This document shows, one piece after another, positions 60,120-64,000 of a DNA stretch of 64,000 bases. Where the stretch lies: assembly GCA_039527025.1 (NCBI GenBank), contig BAAAJN010000015.1, forward strand, positions 30,723 through 94,722, in the 5' to 3' direction. A program made the position numbers and the translations under genes. This DNA comes from Microlunatus lacustris (GTDB lineage Bacteria; Actinomycetota; Actinomycetes; Propionibacteriales; Propionibacteriaceae). Under the pieces are notes generated by a model. It was not told the origin of the DNA, did no database searches, and saw nothing but the letters and a program-made list of their open reading frames with translations. Position 1 is the first letter of the stretch. Each line of letters opens with the position of its first letter.

Positions 60120-61412
60120 CTACTTCTTCGCCGCCTCGTCCAGAGCTTCGGCAACTTCCTGCGGGGTCTGCTGGTCGCTCAAGATGGCCTGCATGCCGTC
60201 CCACATAACGTCGTTGAAGCGGTCGGTGGCCAGCACGTCGATGTTGGGGCCGAAGTCGCCGGTGCCCTCGGAGAAGGTAGAGGTGTCCTTGAGCACCTGC
60301 GCGAACAGCGGGGAGGCGTCCACCCCGGCCGTGTCCACCGGGTAGGCCGGGATGGTCTCCATCTCCTCCACCGTCCACCGACCGTGCTCAGGTGACACCA
60401 GGAAGTTGAGGAACTTCACCGCGGCGTCGGTCTTCCGGCTGCTCGCCGAGACGAAGGGCCCCGAGCCCAGGCCGCCGGTGAAGACGCCAGGGCCGTCTGG
60501 CGCGGGGAAAGGCATGAAGCCGGCCTCGAACTTGGCGTTCTTGACGATGGAAGGGATGGCCCAGCTGCCGGTGGGCAGTACCGCTGCGTCACCGGAGTAG
60601 AACAACGCTGCCGCGTTGTCGGTGGTCAGCGAAGTAGGCGACTTCCCCAGATACCCAGCCTCGTTCCAGTCCTTCCACAGCTGCAGGGACGCGACCACGT
60701 CCGGGGAGTTCCACGAGGTCTGCCCGTTGATCAGGGCGTCCACGCCGTCCGAGCCGATCCGGCTGCCGAGTGCCATGCTCAGCAGGTGGCCACCCGGCCA
60801 CCCCTCCTGGTCGGCGACGGCAAGCGGTGTCATTCCGGCGTCCTTGACCTTCTGCGCCACGGCTTCGAGCTCGGCCAGGTTCGTGGGCTGCTGCAGGCCC
60901 ATCTCCGCGAACATTTCCTTGTTGTAGAAGAGGCCGATGGTCTCCATCTCGCCCGGAACGCCGACGATCTTGCCGTCGAAGGTCACCCGCTCCTTCGCGA
61001 ACTCGTACACCGGCCACTGGTTCTGCTCGTACGCTGATGTGAGGTCGAACAACAGTCCCGCCTCGGCCAACGCGCCGGCGTAGCCGGGTCCGGATCCCCA
61101 ACTGAACACGTCCGGGCCCTCGCCCGAGCGGAGCTGGGTCTGCAGGACGGTCCGCATGTTCTCCGACGGCATCGCCTCAACCGCCACCGTTGCGCCGGGG
61201 TTCTGCTCCTCGTAGGTCTTGATGTGGGCCTTCAGCAGCTCGAGCGTGGCCGGGTCCTCCGGCTGCTCCACCAGATAGCGGATCGAGTTGGCCTCGGCGT
61301 CTGAGGTGGGGGTGCTGGCACCGCCCGGGACCCCACCCGTGCAGCCAACCAGGCCAAGCGTCAAAAAGGCGACTGCCGAGATCACACCGAAGAGAGAGCG
61401 TTGCTTCACCAC
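60120..61412 (-). CDS. Extracellular sugar-binding lipoprotein of ABC transporter
   Basis: 430 residues, GTG start with GTG-GTG doublet (61412/61409) after AAGGACTT. Lipobox FLTLGLVGC near 24. Family-1 solute-binding fold: RYLVEQPEDPATLELLKAHIKTYEEQNPG, SGEGPDVFSWGSGPGYAGALAEAGLLFDLT, GKIVGVPGEMETIGLFYNKEMFAEMGL, AALFYSGDAAVLPTGSWAIP. First gene of the operon. Sugar not predictable. No ATPase gene is present, so a shared MsiK-like ATPase elsewhere is expected. Confidence 0.9.
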   Translation of the reverse strand: MVKQRSLFGVISAVAFLTLGLVGCTGGVPGGASTPTSDAEANSIRYLVEQPEDPATLELLKAHIKTYEEQNPGATVAVEAMPSENMRTVLQTQLRSGEGPDVFSWGSGPGYAGALAEAGLLFDLTSAYEQNQWPVYEFAKERVTFDGKIVGVPGEMETIGLFYNKEMFAEMGLQQPTNLAELEAVAQKVKDAGMTPLAVADQEGWPGGHLLSMALGSRIGSDGVDALINGQTSWNSPDVVASLQLWKDWNEAGYLGKSPTSLTTDNAAALFYSGDAAVLPTGSWAIPSIVKNAKFEAGFMPFPAPDGPGVFTGGLGSGPFVSASSRKTDAAVKFLNFLVSPEHGRWTVEEMETIPAYPVDTAGVDASPLFAQVLKDTSTFSEGTGDFGPNIDVLATDRFNDVMWDGMQAILSDQQTPQEVAEALDEAAKK

Positions 61413-62030
61413 AAGTCCTTCTGATCCGTCGAATAGAGGCGTTCTGGGCAGAGCTCGGGGGGCGCGGCTCCTCTGTCCAAAGACTCACCGCAACTCGACT
61501 AGCGCAAACGTACTCCGGTGCCGGGCGCACTGGGGCTCTCGGCGGCCGTGGCCCCATGCGGTTCCTGGTGCTTCCGGGCACTATCGCGGGCTGATGCGTC
61601 GTCGTTTCAGGTCGCGAACCTTGGGTCGTGTCCGATTTCCGACCTCAGTTTGGAGAGTCGTGACCAGCTTGAGGTCTGCATCCAGGTCGGGTCGATGGAA
61701 GTTGCTCGTCCCAACCCAGTATCGCCGCGAGCCTCTGGTGGGCACCACGCACAGGACCGTCTACAGCACCTGGTCGCTGAGCTGGTGGAGGCGGCGCCAC
61801 CGACTCTCGCCGGTCTGGGTAGGCGACGGGGCGGGGAGCCGGTCAACCGCAGGTAGAGGTCCGAGGTAAGCCCGGTCAGGCCAGTGAGGTCGGCGATGGG
61901 CACCTGGTAGGTGAGGTACGCGCCGAGCGGCTGGCCATCAAGCTGGGCCGGCTGGCGGTCGGTGAGGTCGATTGCAGGCAGTGACTTAACGGCGTGCTGG
62001 TCCAGGCGACGAGGGCTAGCGTGCCGTGCT
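61413..62030. other. Divergent intergenic region, no gene recognised
   Basis: 618 bp. It holds the ABC operon promoter on the left; I see no clear LacI-type palindrome. A leftward open frame at 61607-61903 (VPIADLTGLTGL...) has no family resemblance. The sulfotransferase frame is open from 61911 but only the part from 62031 matches the family. Confidence 0.4.
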
Positions 62031-62750
62031 GTGGACTCCTACCTGATCTGCGCTACGCCACGCAGCGGCAGCACTCTCCTGTGCGGGCTGCTGCGCTCGA
62101 CCGGGGTCGCCGGCCGTCCCGAGTCCTACTTCCGCCGCCAGAGCGTCAGCGCCTACGCCGACGAGTGGGGCCTTGCACGCCGCGGCGACGCTCTGACGGA
62201 GGTGGACGGGTTCGTCCGAGCGGCTGTTGTGGCTGGCAGCACCGGCAACGGGGTCTTTGGCGCCCGGATCATGTGGGGCACGATGACCGAGTTGACCGAC
62301 GCCTTGTCCCAGGCTCACCGTGGCGGCACAGCGTCGGCGCTGGAACTGTTGACCGGAGCCTTCCGCCGTACCCGCTTCCTACATCTGCGGAGGGTCGACA
62401 CCGTGGCCCAAGCGGTGTCGTGGGCGCGGGCGGAGCAGACCCACTACTGGCACGCGGGGGAGGAGGCGGTCGCCGGCGGCCAAGAGCCGCACTTCGACCG
62501 CGACCTCATCGACGAGCTGGTGCACACCATCACCATGCACGAGAAGGCATGGCAGGAGTGGTTCGCCGGCCAAGGCCTGTCCCCGTACGAGCTCACGTAC
62601 GAGGACCTGGCTGAGGACCCGATCGGCGCCGCAGCGGCCGTACTCGAGCACCTCGGTCTCGTACTTCTTCCCGAGCGGACCATCACGGTGCGAGACCGCC
62701 GCCAGGCCGACGACCTGAACGCGGACTGGATCACGCGTTACCGCGGTTAA
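62031..62750 (+). CDS. Stf0-type sulfotransferase
   Basis: 239 residues from GTG 62031. Begins with the PAPS 5'-phosphosulphate loop SYLICATPRSGSTLLCGLL, then GRPESYFRRQSVSAYADEWG, FGARIMWGTM, and the 3' loop LHLRRVDTVAQAVSWARAEQT, YELTYEDLAEDP. This is the Stf0 family; the mycobacterial member sulphates trehalose at the first step of sulpholipid synthesis. Here a sugar acceptor is likely but unproven. Single gene. Confidence 0.87.
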   Translation: MDSYLICATPRSGSTLLCGLLRSTGVAGRPESYFRRQSVSAYADEWGLARRGDALTEVDGFVRAAVVAGSTGNGVFGARIMWGTMTELTDALSQAHRGGTASALELLTGAFRRTRFLHLRRVDTVAQAVSWARAEQTHYWHAGEEAVAGGQEPHFDRDLIDELVHTITMHEKAWQEWFAGQGLSPYELTYEDLAEDPIGAAAAVLEHLGLVLLPERTITVRDRRQADDLNADWITRYRG

Positions 62751-62782
62751 GTTGATGCACGGCTGACAGGAGCCGAAGTGCC

Positions 62783-62830
62783 AACGTTGTGCGAGGCACG
62801 TCAGTGGCCGACCCCCTTGCGGCGCAGGTC
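62783..62830 (+). repeat. Dispersed repeat, two units
   Basis: AACGTTGTGCGAGGCACG, TCAGTGGCCGACCCCCTTG, CGGCGCAGG. First copy after a repeat-free 6 kb. Confidence 0.8.
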
Positions 62831-62882
62831 CTGGTGCGTCATGCCCGACAGGAGCCCAGCTCGTGCGGGCAGTCAACGCTCA

Positions 62883-63815
62883 CTACCGCTGATTGAGCCC
62901 CGCGCGGCGGAGGCGCGCACGAGCCTCGCTCTCCGAGAGGAAGGCAGGAGCGTGCCCGGCTACGTACTGCTCCTTGGCGTCACACGCCCGCGTCCACACG
63001 CCGGCCGCCCAGGCGCGCTCTAGCTCATCAGCGCTGAACGGTTGACCGCGCGCGTCGCAATACGCTGCAAGGAAGCGGTCCGTCTCCTCGACCGTCGGCA
63101 GATCATCACGGCCGCCTGTTGAGTACAAGGCTGCGGCGAAGCCGACCAGCACAGCCTCGGTATCGGCGACAGCGCTGTCCCAGTCGTGCACGACCAGCAG
63201 ATCGTCTCCCTGCCAGCGCACGTTGTCAGCGAGCCAGTCGCAATGCCCGATCACGATCTCGCCTCCGCCACCCCTCAATCGGTCACGGGCAGCACTGCCA
63301 ACCCTGTCCAGCCACTCCGGGCCACCGACTGCATCGAGGTCGATCTCGGAGCCCTCGGAACGCGGCCACAACCCAGCCCCGCCGTGATTCCATGCTGCCC
63401 ACGAAGGCGCTGGATCCAGCGAGGGCACCTCGGCCGGTCGAGGTGACAGCCGGATGAGCCGCGAGAACGCCTGAGCGGACAGCCGCGCCGTGTGCTCCCC
63501 GTCGGGACGCGCGTCACCGCCGGGCACGTATGCCTCCGCTGTCGCCACGCCTGTCCCGAGGGGAGCTGGCCCGGCGAGCGGCGCTGGACACGGATAGCCG
63601 GCTTCAAACACGCGTCGCTGAACCTCGACACAAGCTGCTACCCGGGGCAGGGCCGAGCGCACCTTCACCACGACCTCGCGAGCATCAGCCAGGCGCACCC
63701 CGATCACCTCGGACAGGTGGCCCGACCTGAACAGCTCAACTGCTAACGCGCTGCCAAGGTGATCGGTGCACCATGCATCGAGGCTGGCACCATCGACAGG
63801 TGGCACACGGGGCAT
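62883..63815 (-). CDS. Aminoglycoside-phosphotransferase-family kinase
   Basis: 310 residues from ATG 63815 (an in-frame GTG lies directly before). N-lobe ELFRSGHLSEVIGVRLADAREVVVKVRS with the ATP-binding Lys; catalytic loop EIVIGHCDWLADNVRWQG near 190 in which Cys replaces Gly of HGD; metal Asp in LLVVHDWDSAVADTEAVLVG. The rest is standard APH helices. Substrate unknown. Confidence 0.82.
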   Translation of the reverse strand: MPRVPPVDGASLDAWCTDHLGSALAVELFRSGHLSEVIGVRLADAREVVVKVRSALPRVAACVEVQRRVFEAGYPCPAPLAGPAPLGTGVATAEAYVPGGDARPDGEHTARLSAQAFSRLIRLSPRPAEVPSLDPAPSWAAWNHGGAGLWPRSEGSEIDLDAVGGPEWLDRVGSAARDRLRGGGGEIVIGHCDWLADNVRWQGDDLLVVHDWDSAVADTEAVLVGFAAALYSTGGRDDLPTVEETDRFLAAYCDARGQPFSADELERAWAAGVWTRACDAKEQYVAGHAPAFLSESEARARLRRAGLNQR

Positions 63816-63841
63816 CACCCGCTCATCGTGACATTCGATGG

Positions 63842-63903
63842 CGTCAGTGGCCGACCCTCGTGCGGGGCACGTCAGTGTCCGACCCTCGTGCGGGGCACGT
63901 CAG
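63842..63903 (+). repeat. Dispersed repeat, three units
   Basis: CGTCAGTGGCCGACCCTCG, TGCGGGGCACGTCAGTGTCC, GACCCTCGTGCGGGGCACG, TCAGG. Runs up to the start of the IS-like sequence at 63904. Confidence 0.9.
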
Positions 63904-64000
63904 GGGACTGTCCCAGGAAGGGTGTTTCTGGCCCAACCCGCTGACGAGGGTCAGCGAGGAAGGTGCCGTGATGACGACACTGGATGTTGTGCCGAAGAAG
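63904..64000 (+). mobile_element. Left end of a probable insertion sequence, cut by window edge
   Basis: GGGACTGTCCCAGGAAGGGTG then TTTCTGGCCCAACC begins immediately after the dispersed repeat and resembles the terminal repeats of IS256-type elements. ATG 63971 (MTTLDVVPKK), after AGGAAGG, would be the transposase start; only ten codons are visible. The family call is tentative. Confidence 0.4.

Noticed and set aside
15823..63903. Small proteins containing SGRPSCGAR, VADPRAEHVS or TDVLRTRVGH-like strings
   Set aside because: These are translations of the dispersed repeat in various frames. They recur beside unrelated genes and lack ribosome sites.
15823..63903. Classical integron attC array
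   Set aside because: I see no RYYYAAC/GTTRRRY core sites and no intI gene. Genes lie in both orientations. The cassette idea is kept only as a hypothesis.
1..64000. tRNA, rRNA or replication origin
   Set aside because: I saw no cloverleaf with a convincing T-loop, no rRNA sequence and no DnaA-box cluster. A covariance-model search would be needed to exclude a tRNA.

Overview
The window is GC-rich DNA with strong G/C third-position bias, many GTG starts and actinobacterial protein families: a SigF/SigB-type sigma factor, MmyB-type XRE regulator, GAF-ANTAR protein, LAXTG surface protein, DUF3159 protein and MsiK-style sugar ABC operon without its own ATPase. This points to a high-GC Actinomycetota, perhaps Geodermatophilaceae or a relative. 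The genus assignment is inference.

Positions 1-12.8 kb look like ordinary chromosome: the 3' end of a sigma factor; two TasA-like SipW-type secreted proteins around an archaeal/SipW-type signal peptidase fused to a LamG domain; a racemase, acetyltransferase and VOC protein; a glycosyltransferase; a TetR repressor divergent from an FAD monooxygenase with a palindromic operator; a patch of decayed genes (epimerase, CPBP protease) ending in two hairpins with identical loops; and a LAXTG surface protein.

From 12.85 kb, and densely from 15.8 kb to the right end, nearly every intergenic gap carries a short repeat: a 13-nt hairpin CGTGCGGAGCACG (or a compensated variant) followed by TCAGTGGCCGACC, alone or in runs of 2-4. 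I count about 35 loci. Every one I read points the same way although the genes between them lie on both strands. The genes are mostly single, small and accessory: acetyltransferases, aminoglycoside-phosphotransferase-like kinases, VOC, DinB, methyltransferases, nucleases, lipoproteins and small regulators. Many are broken: three copies of one dehydratase-VOC segment with different internal deletions, an S66 peptidase without its serine, genes cut off at a repeat, and IS3, IS481 and resolvase remnants. The region resembles a cassette array or recombination-prone accessory island built around an orientation-locked repeat. I see no integrase in the window.

Two stretches lack the repeat. At 49.9-54.5 kb a TetR-kinase pair has its kinase split by an intact IS21 element with a 7-bp target duplication. 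At 56.8-61.4 kb there is a compact operon of sugar-binding protein, two permeases and an ADP-ribosylglycohydrolase. The window ends in what looks like the left end of another insertion sequence.
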